From VGNY01 sp964549635 (lineage in GTDB: Bacteria; Chloroflexota; Dehalococcoidia; GIF9; UBA5629), in assembly GCA_964549635.1 (NCBI GenBank), contig CAZJVJ010000001.1:237650-301649 (forward strand): 64,000 nucleotides of DNA, in the 5' to 3' direction. The stretch's first letter is position 1. Every line of letters starts with the position of its first letter. Below the pieces are notes generated by a model, which worked only from the letters and a program-made list of their open reading frames with translations, searched no databases and was not told the origin of the DNA. Below, piece after piece: positions 41,672 through 50,447 of the stretch. Made by a program: the position numbers and the translations under genes.

Positions 41672-42334
41672 ATGGACGTCATCGAAGCAATTAAGGCGAG
41701 ATACAGCGTGCGTGCCTACAAGCCCGAGCCTGTTCCAAAGGAAGTCCTCACCGAAATTATGGAAGCCGCACTCCGAGCGCCGTCTTGGGCAAACACCCAG
41801 ACCTGGGAATTCGCCATAGTCGGCGGTGAGGTAATGCGAATACTGAAAGAAATTCTGGGGAATAAGGCGAGAGACCAGGATGAAAGGTACCCCGATATCC
41901 CCCGACCAGAATGGCCATCCCCATATCAAGAGCGACGCCGAGAGCTGGGAAACCAGATTTACAGCTTGATGGGCATAGGCCGTGATGATACAGAGAAGCA
42001 GCTGCAGTGGTTCGTTGATATGTATCGTTTCTTCGATGCCCCCAACGCGATCATCGTCTACACCGACAGAGGACTCAGCGAATGGGCGCTGTTGAATATA
42101 GGGCTCATTGTTCAGACCATAGCTTTGGCTGCCCTGAACTACGGTCTCGGGACGACAATCCTTGCCTCCAGCGTGAGCTATCCCGACGAAATAAAGCGGT
42201 TGCTTGATATCCCTGACTCTAAACAACTGGTACTGGCTATAGCCATCGGCTATCCGGATCCGGAGGCCAAAGTCAATAAGTTCCGCAGCAGCCGCGTGTC
42301 TCTTGATTCGATAGTGACCTGGCACGGATTTTGA
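41672..42334 (+). CDS. Nitroreductase family FMN protein
   Basis: The 220-aa flavoprotein follows GGGAG at eight bases. It has the MDVIEAIKARYSVRAYKPEPV N-terminus with Arg residues for FMN phosphate, LRAPSWANTQTWEFAIVGG and GLGTTILASSVSYPDEIKRLLDIPDSKQLVLAIAIGYP. It lacks features I would expect for BluB, although it leads into tetrapyrrole genes (the cobA-hemD start is three bases after its stop). It may reduce a quinone, nitro group or an intermediate of that pathway. A TATAAT at 41611-41616 could be its -10 box. Confidence 0.85.
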   Translation: MDVIEAIKARYSVRAYKPEPVPKEVLTEIMEAALRAPSWANTQTWEFAIVGGEVMRILKEILGNKARDQDERYPDIPRPEWPSPYQERRRELGNQIYSLMGIGRDDTEKQLQWFVDMYRFFDAPNAIIVYTDRGLSEWALLNIGLIVQTIALAALNYGLGTTILASSVSYPDEIKRLLDIPDSKQLVLAIAIGYPDPEAKVNKFRSSRVSLDSIVTWHGF

Positions 42335-42337
42335 CAA

Positions 42338-43879
42338 ATGGGAAACACTCTGGCGAATTATGGGAAAGTCTATCTTGTCGGCGCCGGACCGGGTGACCCC
42401 GGCCTGATTACGGTAAAGGGGCTAAAGCAACTTAAAAGGGCCGACGTTATCATTTACGACCGCTTAATCGATAACAGCTTGCTTGAAGAGGTTCCTCCTG
42501 AGGCTGAAAGAATATACGTAGGTAAAGGACGGGGCTGTCACACTATGGAGCAGAAAGAAATCAACCTGCTGATGGTGAGCAAGGCACGGGAGGGAAAGAC
42601 CGTAATCCGGCTGAAAGGTGGGGACCCCTTCGTTCTGGGCCGCGGCGGCGAAGAGGCAGAGGTTTTGGCAGCCAACAATATACCCTTCGAGGTAGTGCCG
42701 GGAGTATCATCAGTCTATGCTGTGCCCGCTTATGCCGGTATTCCGGTGACCCACCGCCGCCTGGCCTCATCATTCACCGTCATCACCGGACACGAAGACC
42801 CTGACAAAGGTAAAACGAGCATCGCCTGGGACAAGATAAGTCAGAGCAGTGACACCCTGATCTTTCTGATGGGTATGGAAAACCTGACACATATAGTCAC
42901 ACAGCTAATGCACAATGGAAAACCCGCGACAACGCCTGTAGCTATAATCACCCAGGGCACCGGCCCCAAGCAAAGGACTTTAGTCGGAACATTAAAGGAC
43001 ATAGTTAACCAGGCTAAAAAAGAAAACTTCACCCCTCCCGCGGTGATAGTAATCGGTGAGGTGGTCAAGCTACGGCAACAACTCCGCTGGTTTGATAATC
43101 TGCCCCTCTTCGGGAAGTCAGTTCTGGTTACCAGGGCCGAGCATCAAGCCAGCGAACTGGGCCGCCTTCTTCTAGAACGCGGAGCCATGCCTGTGCTAAT
43201 GCCGACCATTAGAATTTGCAAACCGCGCACCTGGAGGGAGCTTGATAAGGCTATCACGAACATAAGAAACTATGGCTGGATAATCTTCACCAGCTTAAAT
43301 GCTGTAGAGATGTTCTGGAAACGGCTACGGTATATGAATCTGGATTCCCGATGGCTCGATGATATGAAAGTGGCGGCCATAGGCCCGGCCACAGCCAAAG
43401 CCCTTGTGCAGAGAGGCATCTATGCCGACTATGTACCGGAAAAATATACCAGCCAGGGCTTTCTGGAAGGAATAAAGCACCACAATATCGCTGGATGTCG
43501 CATCCTTCTGCCCAGAGCCGATATAGCCAGTAACGAGCTATCTGACGGGCTCTCTCGACTGGGAGCTAAAGTCCACCAGGTAACTGCCTACAGAACCGTC
43601 ACCTCCATCAAAGACACCGCGCCAGGAAAAAGTATGCTTTTAAGGGGCGAAATCGATGTCATCACCTTCACCAGCGCCTCTACCGTGAATAGCCTGTTGG
43701 CTATGCTTGGCAGAGAATGGGAAGCTGTCAAACAGGCTAAAATAGCCAGCATCGGGCCTACTACAGCTGCCGCCTTAGCCCGGAAAGGGCTCCAGGCTGA
43801 TATCGTGGCTACTGAACACACTATCCCCGGTCTCGTGGCGGCAATGGAGCGATACTTTGGAGCGATGACAAGAATGTGA
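42338..43879 (+). CDS. cobA-hemD: Fused uroporphyrinogen-III C-methyltransferase / uroporphyrinogen-III synthase
   Basis: The 513-aa protein fuses two tetrapyrrole enzymes. Residues about 10-250 are SAM-dependent CobA: VYLVGAGPGDPGLITVKGL, VIRLKGGDPFVLGRGGEEAE and VVPGVSSVYAVPAYAGIPVTHR. Residues about 265-505 are HemD: VLVTRAEHQASELGRLLLERGA, FTSLNAVEMFW, FTSASTVNSLLAMLG and ASIGPTTAAALARKGL. The product is precorrin-2, the precursor of siroheme and cobalamin. Such fusions are known in Firmicutes and Chloroflexota. It is followed by hemB and hemL in the same direction. Confidence 0.93.
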   Translation: MGNTLANYGKVYLVGAGPGDPGLITVKGLKQLKRADVIIYDRLIDNSLLEEVPPEAERIYVGKGRGCHTMEQKEINLLMVSKAREGKTVIRLKGGDPFVLGRGGEEAEVLAANNIPFEVVPGVSSVYAVPAYAGIPVTHRRLASSFTVITGHEDPDKGKTSIAWDKISQSSDTLIFLMGMENLTHIVTQLMHNGKPATTPVAIITQGTGPKQRTLVGTLKDIVNQAKKENFTPPAVIVIGEVVKLRQQLRWFDNLPLFGKSVLVTRAEHQASELGRLLLERGAMPVLMPTIRICKPRTWRELDKAITNIRNYGWIIFTSLNAVEMFWKRLRYMNLDSRWLDDMKVAAIGPATAKALVQRGIYADYVPEKYTSQGFLEGIKHHNIAGCRILLPRADIASNELSDGLSRLGAKVHQVTAYRTVTSIKDTAPGKSMLLRGEIDVITFTSASTVNSLLAMLGREWEAVKQAKIASIGPTTAAALARKGLQADIVATEHTIPGLVAAMERYFGAMTRM

Positions 43880-43892
43880 AATGAGGTAAAGA

Positions 43893-44864
43893 ATGAGCAG
43901 TTTTCCACAAATGCGTCTGCGACGACTCCGCCGAAATGAAGCACTCCGGGCACTGGTTCGAGAGACAAAGGTTGAAGCGGGAGACCTGATTTACCCCCTT
44001 TTCGTTGTAGAAGGCAACAAAATAAAGCAAGAAATAAATTCAATGCCAGGCATCTATCGCTATTCCCCTGATTTGCTGCCTGAAGAACTCGAGAGCATTG
44101 CCAGACTGGGCATTCCGGGAGTGATACTCTTCGGCATACCCCAGCACAAGGACCAACTAGGTTCCTCGGCCTATCATCCCAAGGGCATCATCCAGCAAGC
44201 AATACGCGTCATCAAGAAGACATCTCCCGACGTGCTAGTAATAACCGATGTCTGCCTCTGTGAATATACCAGCCACGGCCACTGTGGCTTTGTCGTCGGT
44301 GACTACGTGGACAATGACAAGACCCTGGAACTTCTGGCAAAAATAGCTCTGTCACATGCCGAAGCTGGTGCCGACATTGTAGCTCCTTCTGATATGATGG
44401 ATGGCAGGGTAAAAGCGATTAGGCAAACGCTGGACAAAAGCGGGTTTCAAAATACGCCTATCCTTGCTTATGCCGCAAAATACGCCTCTGCCTTCTATGG
44501 GCCCTTCCGTGAAGCTGCTGAATCGGCGCCAGAATTTGGCGACCGTCGTTCATATCAAATGGACCCGTCTAACTGGCGTGAGGCGCTGCGTGAGGTCGAA
44601 CAGGATATAGCTGAAGGCGCAGATATTGTGATGGTGAAGCCAGCCCTACCTTATCTAGATGTAATACGGAAGGTCCGGGACACCTTCAACCACCCGCTGG
44701 CCGCTTACAGCGTTAGCGGAGAATACGCTATGGCTAAAGCGGCAGCGTTGCAAGGCTGGCTAGACGAAAGGGCAATAGTATTGGAAATGCTCACCGCCAT
44801 AAAGCGCGCTGGGGCCGATATCATCATCACATACTACGCCAAAGAGGCAGCCCTGTGGCTGTAA
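43893..44864 (+). CDS. hemB: Delta-aminolevulinic acid dehydratase (porphobilinogen synthase)
   Basis: HemB (323 aa) condenses two ALA molecules to porphobilinogen. The zinc site DVCLCEYTSHGHCGF has all three cysteines, so it is the zinc-dependent type. The Schiff-base lysines lie in ILAYAAKYASAFYGPFREA and VMVKPALPYLDVI. It starts after GAGGTAAAGA, 13 bases behind cobA-hemD, and is part of the tetrapyrrole operon. Confidence 0.95.
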   Translation: MSSFPQMRLRRLRRNEALRALVRETKVEAGDLIYPLFVVEGNKIKQEINSMPGIYRYSPDLLPEELESIARLGIPGVILFGIPQHKDQLGSSAYHPKGIIQQAIRVIKKTSPDVLVITDVCLCEYTSHGHCGFVVGDYVDNDKTLELLAKIALSHAEAGADIVAPSDMMDGRVKAIRQTLDKSGFQNTPILAYAAKYASAFYGPFREAAESAPEFGDRRSYQMDPSNWREALREVEQDIAEGADIVMVKPALPYLDVIRKVRDTFNHPLAAYSVSGEYAMAKAAALQGWLDERAIVLEMLTAIKRAGADIIITYYAKEAALWL

Positions 44865-44948
44865 AGTTTTTCATTACAAACGGGTTTTGCTACCGGGCCG
44901 AGTGAGGGCCTGAATCTTTCACCGAGTCTGATTTGAACAGGCACGAAT

Positions 44949-46235
44949 ATGAAAAATTTTGGTCGCTCCGAAAAGCTCTTTGAAGAGGCAAAGCGCTACT
45001 TACCCGGCGGTGTAAATAGTCCGGTGCGTGCCTTCAAGGCAGTTGGCGGCAGACCGCTGTTTATCAAACGCGGTCGAGGTGCCAGAATTTACGATGAGGA
45101 TGGCAATGTATTCATAGATTATGTCTGCGCCTGGGGCCCGTTGATTTTAGGCCATTGTCATCCCCAGGTAGTGAAAGCTATTAAAATGGTGGTAGGACAA
45201 GGCTTGAGTTTTGGAGCACCAACAGAGCTGGAAACTAAACTGGCAAAATTAATTTGTGAGGCTATGCCATCTATCGAGATGGTGCGTTTTGTTAGCTCGG
45301 GCACGGAGGCTACGATGAGCGCTATACGCCTGGCCCGAGCCTTCACCGGCAGGAATAGAATAATCAAGTTCTCGGGCTGTTATCACGGCCATTCGGATGG
45401 ACTGTTAGCCCAAGTGGGCTCGGGGATGACTACATTAGGCATACCTAGTTCTCCGGGCACACCAGCTACAATGATTTCAGACACGCTGGTGGCACCTTAC
45501 AATGACTTTCAGGCTGTAGAGCAACTTTTTGACAATTACCCTGACATTGCTGCTGTTATAGTGGAGCCGATAGCTGGAAACATGGGAGTAGTGCTGCCGA
45601 AGCCCGGCTTTCTGGAGCATCTCGCACGTATTACCCGCAGTTACGGAGCACTGCTCATCTTTGACGAGGTAATAACCGGGTTTCGCGTGGCCTACGGTGG
45701 TGCCCAGGAGCTCTACGGCATATATCCAGATTTGACTTGCCTCGGTAAGATTATCGGCGGTGGACTGCCGATAGGAGCCTACGGCGGCCGAAGGGACATT
45801 ATGGAAATGGTGGCACCGTCAGGGCCGGTATATCAGGCTGGCACCCTGGCTGGAAATCCTGTGGCCATGACCGCTGGCATCGAGACGCTAAGGATTCTAA
45901 AGACGCCGGGAATCTACGACAGGCTTGAAAAAAAGTCATCGCTTCTGGCAAACGGCATCGCTGAGGTTATCAGCAGGCTAAAGGTTGACATACAACTGTT
46001 GCGGGCAGGCTCCATGTTAACCATCTTCTTCGCCAGGGAACCGGTCACCAGCTATGAAACTGCGATTAAAGCAAATACCGGACTTTATGCTAAGTTCTTT
46101 CACCACATGTTATCTCAAGGCATATATTTTCCACCTTCGCAGTTCGAAGCCGCCTTCGTGTCCCTGGCACATACCGATGAGGACATCGAAGCCACTATCA
46201 ATGCCACCAAAAAGTCGCTGGGCGCCGTGTCCTAA
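44949..46235 (+). CDS. hemL: Glutamate-1-semialdehyde 2,1-aminomutase
   Basis: HemL (428 aa) makes 5-aminolevulinate from glutamate-1-semialdehyde. It is a PLP enzyme with LPGGVNSPVRAFKAVGG, WGPLILGHCHPQV, FVSSGTEATMSAIRLAR, FDEVITGFR and GKIIGGGLPIGAYGGR, which contains the PLP lysine. No hemA or hemC is nearby; they must lie elsewhere. The ribosome-binding site is weak. A hairpin follows 28 bases after the stop. Confidence 0.95.
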   Translation: MKNFGRSEKLFEEAKRYLPGGVNSPVRAFKAVGGRPLFIKRGRGARIYDEDGNVFIDYVCAWGPLILGHCHPQVVKAIKMVVGQGLSFGAPTELETKLAKLICEAMPSIEMVRFVSSGTEATMSAIRLARAFTGRNRIIKFSGCYHGHSDGLLAQVGSGMTTLGIPSSPGTPATMISDTLVAPYNDFQAVEQLFDNYPDIAAVIVEPIAGNMGVVLPKPGFLEHLARITRSYGALLIFDEVITGFRVAYGGAQELYGIYPDLTCLGKIIGGGLPIGAYGGRRDIMEMVAPSGPVYQAGTLAGNPVAMTAGIETLRILKTPGIYDRLEKKSSLLANGIAEVISRLKVDIQLLRAGSMLTIFFAREPVTSYETAIKANTGLYAKFFHHMLSQGIYFPPSQFEAAFVSLAHTDEDIEATINATKKSLGAVS

Positions 46236-46263
46236 AGACAAAGTTCGAGGCTAAACCTCACCC

Positions 46264-46287
46264 AGTGCGACCTTAAAAGGTCGCACT
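46264..46287 (+). terminator. Palindromic hairpin after hemL
   Basis: AGTGCGACCTT and AAGGTCGCACT are perfect inverted repeats (46264-46274, 46277-46287) separated by AA. There is no U-tract. The core GCGACCT...AGGTCGC is shared with the terminator at 30897-30934, so it may be a member of a dispersed palindrome family as well as a terminator. Confidence 0.5.
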
Positions 46288-46370
46288 ACAACATTGAACC
46301 AGCACAGAGGTATTTACAACCCGGTAAGCTAAAGATATAATTGGTCGGCTGTCAATTCTGGAAGGAAATA

Positions 46371-47525
46371 GTGGCTAGAAAAGTAGGCATTGTAGCTGTT
46401 GCGCAGACCGAATACGAAGGGTCAAAGCCAGGCTGGCGTGAGGCTGAGCTTACCTATCAGGTGGTGGAACAACTATTACGGGAAACCGGCTTGAGCTTCG
46501 CTGAAGACGGCACCGGCATAGACGCCACGGTCACCTGTAGTTCAGACCACTGGGACGGCAGGACTCTATCTAACATCCCCCACGGAGAAATGGCAGGCTC
46601 CCATCTACGCGCCGAAGAGAAAGTAAGCTCAGATGGAATAAACGCCGTCATCTACGCCTACCTCCAGATTTTGTCCGAACACTATGACACCGTCCTGGTC
46701 GTAGCCACCTGCAAGGAATCTCAGACTGTCGGATACATAATAGAGAACTTTGGCTTCGACCCTGTCTATCACCAAAAGCTCGGCCTTGATTTTCTGGCTG
46801 CCGCGGCCCTCCAGGCGAACCGCTATTATTACAAATATGGCATCTCCCCTGAGCACTGTGCCCGCGTGGTCGTCAAAAACCGGGGTAATGCCAAAAACAA
46901 CCCTTATGCCCAGTTGAAAATACCGGTATCAATACAAGAGGTGCTCAATTCACCGTTACTCGCCGCACCCATAAGGTCACTTGAAGCCAAACCGGTCTCG
47001 GACGGCGCCTGTGGCCTAATCCTGGCTGCAGAAGAAAAAGCCAGAAAGCTCACCAAAACACCAGTATGGATAGCCGGTATAGGACAATGTTATGAGAGCC
47101 ATTTTCTGGGGGACCGGGACCTGGCCGAATGCGAAGCTCTGTCACTAGCGGCAAAAGTTGCTTACCGTCAGGCTGGAATAACCGACCCGGTGCACCAGAT
47201 AGACGTGGCTGAAATATCAGAGTACTACGCCTACCAGGAGTTGCTCTGGACGGAAGGTTTAGGTTTCTGTACTAAAGGAAATGGCGGGAAATTGATTGAC
47301 ACAGGAGTCACCGAGATGAGGGGCGAATTGCCCGTAAATCCCTCCGGCGGCGTATTGTCAGGGAATCCCACCCTGGTAGCCGGGCTTACCAGGGTGGCAG
47401 AAGTGGCCTTGCAACTTATGGGGAAGGCCGGTGCCCACCAAGTTCCCGGGGCCAGGACTGGCCTTGCCCACGGCACCTATGGCCCGTGCGGACAGCATCA
47501 CGCAGTAATTGTGTTACGAGCCTGA
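46371..47525 (+). CDS. Thiolase-fold protein lacking catalytic Cys and His (possible aldolase)
   Basis: The protein has about 384 aa from GTG 46371, behind GGAAGG. The fold is that of SCP2-type thiolases: RKVGIVAVAQTEY, a DGACGLILAAEEKA turn and VNPSGGVLSGNP. The nucleophile position (C-A-S-G in thiolases) is Ser86-Ser-Asp-Gly. The catalytic His of GHP is Asn332 in GNP. A C-terminal PCGQ Cys remains. Normal thiolysis is therefore unlikely. Thiolase-fold aldolases such as Ltp2 also lack these residues and work with a DUF35 partner; two DUF35 genes follow here. Tyr residues in EISEYYAYQE could serve as acid/base. Confidence 0.82.
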   Translation: MARKVGIVAVAQTEYEGSKPGWREAELTYQVVEQLLRETGLSFAEDGTGIDATVTCSSDHWDGRTLSNIPHGEMAGSHLRAEEKVSSDGINAVIYAYLQILSEHYDTVLVVATCKESQTVGYIIENFGFDPVYHQKLGLDFLAAAALQANRYYYKYGISPEHCARVVVKNRGNAKNNPYAQLKIPVSIQEVLNSPLLAAPIRSLEAKPVSDGACGLILAAEEKARKLTKTPVWIAGIGQCYESHFLGDRDLAECEALSLAAKVAYRQAGITDPVHQIDVAEISEYYAYQELLWTEGLGFCTKGNGGKLIDTGVTEMRGELPVNPSGGVLSGNPTLVAGLTRVAEVALQLMGKAGAHQVPGARTGLAHGTYGPCGQHHAVIVLRA

Positions 47526-47539
47526 AGAAGAGGAATTTG

Positions 47540-48700
47540 ATGGCTAATAGGGTTGCAATCATCGGCGTCGGCCAGACATACCACACAAGCAAACGCCCCG
47601 ATGTCTGCATACCAGAACTATGTAATGAAGCGGTCAGGGCTGCGCTAGAAGATGCGCAACTAACCATTAGAGACATCGATGCGGTGGTGATGGGGAATAT
47701 GGAACTTTTCGAGGGCAGGTATCACCAGGACCTGTGGGAGGCAGATTATGTTGGCGCCCATCATAAGCCTGGCTTCAGAGTCACCACTGGCGGCACCACT
47801 GGCGGCACCCTGGCCTGTACTGCTTTCTTTTGCGCAGCCTCAGGCATTTACGATGTCGTCATGGCGGTGGCTTTTGAGAAGCAAAGTGAAGGGGATAGCC
47901 GCGCCGGTCTTAAGACCGTGGCTGACCCCATATGGGACCGGTGGATATCCACAGGAGCCATCGGCACCTTAGCCCGATTGGGTAGCTGGTATATGAGGAC
48001 TTACGGCGCCACTGAAGAACACGCCGCTTTGGTCCGTCTGAAGGCAGACAGGAATGCCTGTCTTAACCCCCATGCCCACCTGAAACTCCACCTCAAAACG
48101 GTCGAAGATGTACTCAAATCGGAAATGCTGGTGCCACCACTGAGAAGGCTGGACATGTGCCCGACTTCAGAAGGCGCCTGTGCCATAATAGTAGCCTCAG
48201 AGCAAAAGGCGAAAAGGCTGAGTCCTAAGCCGGTCTGGGTCAAGGACTGGGTCGAAGTCCATAATGAGACCCGTTACAACCGAGGTGACCCCGTGTCACT
48301 GGAGAACCTGGAGAAAGCAGCGCTGACAATATATAAACGGAACGGCATAACCAATCCACGCCGTGATATCTCCATGGCGGAAATCTACGAGCCAGCTACC
48401 TGGGCAGAGCTCGTCTGGTCAGAAGCTTTCCACTTCTGTGAGCCGGGAGAGGCCTATAAGCTCATAGAGAAAGGCATTACCGAACGTGATGGTGAATTTC
48501 CGGTCAATCCTTCAGGTGGCGTAATCGCCACCAATCCCATCGGCGCCACAGGTATGATTCGAGTGGCTGAAGCCGTATTACAGATCCGCGGCGATGCCGG
48601 GCCACATCAGATAAGCCGTGAAGTCAGAAAAACCTTCACCACGGCCTGGGGTGGCAGCAGCTGGACAGTAGCCCATCTGCTGAGCAAGTCCCCAGATTAA
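47540..48700 (+). CDS. Second thiolase-fold protein lacking catalytic Cys and His
   Basis: The protein has about 386 aa from ATG 47540, 14 bases after the stop of the first thiolase-like gene. It starts NRVAIIGVGQTYHTSKRPDV and has SEGACAIIVASEQKA and VNPSGGVIATNPIGATG. At the nucleophile site the sequence is VTTGGTTGGTLA, so Gly85 or a Thr replaces Cys. Asn332 replaces the GHP His. The C-terminal Cys is also gone (WGGSSWTV). It is homologous to its neighbour, so the two may form a heterodimer, as Ltp-type proteins can. The role is likely non-thiolytic C-C chemistry on an acyl-CoA, by inference. Confidence 0.82.
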   Translation: MANRVAIIGVGQTYHTSKRPDVCIPELCNEAVRAALEDAQLTIRDIDAVVMGNMELFEGRYHQDLWEADYVGAHHKPGFRVTTGGTTGGTLACTAFFCAASGIYDVVMAVAFEKQSEGDSRAGLKTVADPIWDRWISTGAIGTLARLGSWYMRTYGATEEHAALVRLKADRNACLNPHAHLKLHLKTVEDVLKSEMLVPPLRRLDMCPTSEGACAIIVASEQKAKRLSPKPVWVKDWVEVHNETRYNRGDPVSLENLEKAALTIYKRNGITNPRRDISMAEIYEPATWAELVWSEAFHFCEPGEAYKLIEKGITERDGEFPVNPSGGVIATNPIGATGMIRVAEAVLQIRGDAGPHQISREVRKTFTTAWGGSSWTVAHLLSKSPD

Positions 48701-48711
48701 AGGAGATAGGT

Positions 48712-49197
48712 TTGGACAAAAAAGAGACATCAGAATATCTGGGTATATCAAATTTGCTAAACCTGCCATTTAACTGGAGTGCTGGCCCCTATCTGGGCAA
48801 GTGGCTTATCGAGCTCAGAGACAATGGTAAGCTCTGGGCCAGCCGCTGCCCCAAATGCCAGCGCCTGTTATTGCCGCCCAGGATAATCTGCGGCATATGT
48901 CATGTAAGAGCACCCGAATGGCCCGACTGGATTCAACTGTCCGGCAAAGGAAGGTTAATAGGCTGGGAAAAGGTCGAAGCACCTCAGATGAACCCGAGTA
49001 CAGGGAAAATAGAGCCCGAGCCTTATATTCACGGGAATATATTGCTTGATGAAGGCGTTACCTTCCACCATTATCTTGAAGAGCAAGACGTGACCAAGTT
49101 GACAGAAGGCGCCAGGGTTGAGATGGTAGTAAAACCCAAGCACGAGCGTCAGGGACTGGTGACTGATATACTCTATTTCAGGTTAATAAATGAATAA
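48712..49197 (+). CDS. DUF35 zinc-ribbon/OB-fold protein
   Basis: The 161-aa protein starts with TTG after AGGAGATAGGT. It has a short N-terminal helix, a Cys4 zinc ribbon (C-x2-C-x10-C-x2-C in CPKCQRLLLPPRIICGIC) and a C-terminal OB fold with GKGRLIGWEKV and GARVEMVVKP. DUF35 proteins bind thiolase-fold enzymes and complete the acyl-CoA channel, as in archaeal HMG-CoA synthesis and in the ChsH2-Ltp2 aldolase. Its place right after two thiolase-like genes fits that role. Confidence 0.87.
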   Translation: MDKKETSEYLGISNLLNLPFNWSAGPYLGKWLIELRDNGKLWASRCPKCQRLLLPPRIICGICHVRAPEWPDWIQLSGKGRLIGWEKVEAPQMNPSTGKIEPEPYIHGNILLDEGVTFHHYLEEQDVTKLTEGARVEMVVKPKHERQGLVTDILYFRLINE

Positions 49198-49218
49198 ATT
49201 TGCTCCGAGGATTCAGGG

Positions 49219-49680
49219 ATGACAGACACAAAAATAACCGCTCCGCATATAGTACTCGGGCGGCTTTATGTCCCTTACTTCAACTACTACGGTGCCCTAG
49301 GCAGCGAGTTTTATCGCCAGCTAAGGGACAACAAAAAAATAATGGGGGTGAAGTGCCCTGTATGTAACAGGGTTTACATGCCACCCCGCTCTGTCTGTGC
49401 TATATGCTTCAGTAACCTGAGCCACCTGATTGAGGTCTCACCGAGAGGTACCCTCCTAACATACACTGTCATCCATTACACTTACACACCAACTTACCAG
49501 CCGGCAGCAGTCCCTTACGCCTATGGCATAATCCAGCTTGATGGGGCTGATACCGGACTGTGCCACATTCTGGGTGAGGTAGAGTTCGACAAGATCATCG
49601 TTGGTATGCGGGTAGAGGCTGTATTTAAGGAGAAACGCGAAGGCAACATACTCGATATCAAATATTTCAGACCTGTTTAG
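49219..49680 (+). CDS. Second DUF35 zinc-ribbon/OB-fold protein
   Basis: The 153-aa protein has the same plan as its neighbour: FNYYGALGSEFYRQLRDNKKI, zinc ribbon CPVCNRVYMPPRSVCAIC, then OB strands with SPRGTLLTYTVIHYTY and YGIIQLDGADTGLCH. Two different DUF35 proteins matching two thiolase-like proteins suggest a pairing of one each or a 2+2 assembly. It begins 21 bases after the first DUF35 gene and is followed ten bases later by the CoA-transferase alpha gene. Confidence 0.87.
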   Translation: MTDTKITAPHIVLGRLYVPYFNYYGALGSEFYRQLRDNKKIMGVKCPVCNRVYMPPRSVCAICFSNLSHLIEVSPRGTLLTYTVIHYTYTPTYQPAAVPYAYGIIQLDGADTGLCHILGEVEFDKIIVGMRVEAVFKEKREGNILDIKYFRPV

Positions 49681-49690
49681 CACAAAAGAG

Positions 49691-50425
49691 GTGGACACAG
49701 CTAGATCACCAGCGGTTAACAAAATCGTCGCCAGAGTGTCTGAAGCGGTAGCTGATATACCCGACAGGGCTACGGTGGGCATTGGAGGGTTCGGTGCTGC
49801 TGGCACTCCATACAGTCTTGTCCGTGCCCTAGCCGAACGGAAGGTCAAGGGGCTCACTGTGGTGGCGACTAGCCCCAGACAATTCGAGTTTTTGATTCAG
49901 TCCGGCAGTGTCAGAAAGGCGATAACACCGTTCGCCAGGTACGCTGACCCAACCGCCCCCAATCCCCTCCTTGAGCCATACCTGAGGGGCGAAATAGAGG
50001 TTGAAGTGTTACCTATTGGAAACCTTGTGGAAAGGCTACGTGCTGCCGCTGCCGGTATACCCGCCTTCTACTGCCCTGTGGGCATCGATACTGTGGTAGA
50101 GGAAGGTAAGGAGAAACGCACCTTAGCAGGTCAAGAATGTCTCCTCGAACACGCTCTGCCACTCGATTTCGCCCTTATAAAGGGGCACAAGGGGGATAGA
50201 CTGGGGAATTTAACCTATCGTATGACAGCCAGGTGTCACAACCCGGTAATGGCAATGGCGGCCAGAACCACTATCGCCGAAGTGGACGAGGTGGTAGAGG
50301 TTGGAGAGCTGAACCCTGAAGCCATCGTCACGCCGGGCATTTTCGTCCAGAGAGTGGTTAAGGCTGATAAGCCGCCGCTAGACTGGGTGTACAAAGGCAT
50401 AAAAGTCAAGCAGCAGAAATCTTAG
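49691..50425 (+). CDS. CoA-transferase subunit A (3-oxoacid CoA-transferase type)
   Basis: The 244-aa protein starts with GTG, and a weak site makes the start uncertain. It is the alpha subunit of class I CoA-transferases: ATVGIGGFGAAGTPYSLVRAL, LRGEIEVEVLPIGNLVERLRAAAAGIPAFYCPVGIDT and FALIKGHKGDRLGNLTY. The alpha subunit carries the CoA-binding region, whereas the acyl-forming Glu is in beta. Together with the next gene it makes a complete AtoDA/ScoAB-like pair, but see the beta subunit for the missing Glu. Confidence 0.85.
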   Translation: MDTARSPAVNKIVARVSEAVADIPDRATVGIGGFGAAGTPYSLVRALAERKVKGLTVVATSPRQFEFLIQSGSVRKAITPFARYADPTAPNPLLEPYLRGEIEVEVLPIGNLVERLRAAAAGIPAFYCPVGIDTVVEEGKEKRTLAGQECLLEHALPLDFALIKGHKGDRLGNLTYRMTARCHNPVMAMAARTTIAEVDEVVEVGELNPEAIVTPGIFVQRVVKADKPPLDWVYKGIKVKQQKS

Positions 50426-50447
50426 AAAAGCTTTCGAGCATTTAGCA

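Noticed and set aside
41501..42337. Long reverse-strand frame of 278 codons opposite the nitroreductase gene
   Set aside because: It is fully antisense to a well-supported nitroreductase with a good ribosome site; the translation has no recognisable motif.
44915..44945. GATTTGAAC upstream of hemL resembling a reverse-strand tRNA T-arm
   Set aside because: Flanking pentamers do not pair, and no cloverleaf fits in the 84-bp gap.
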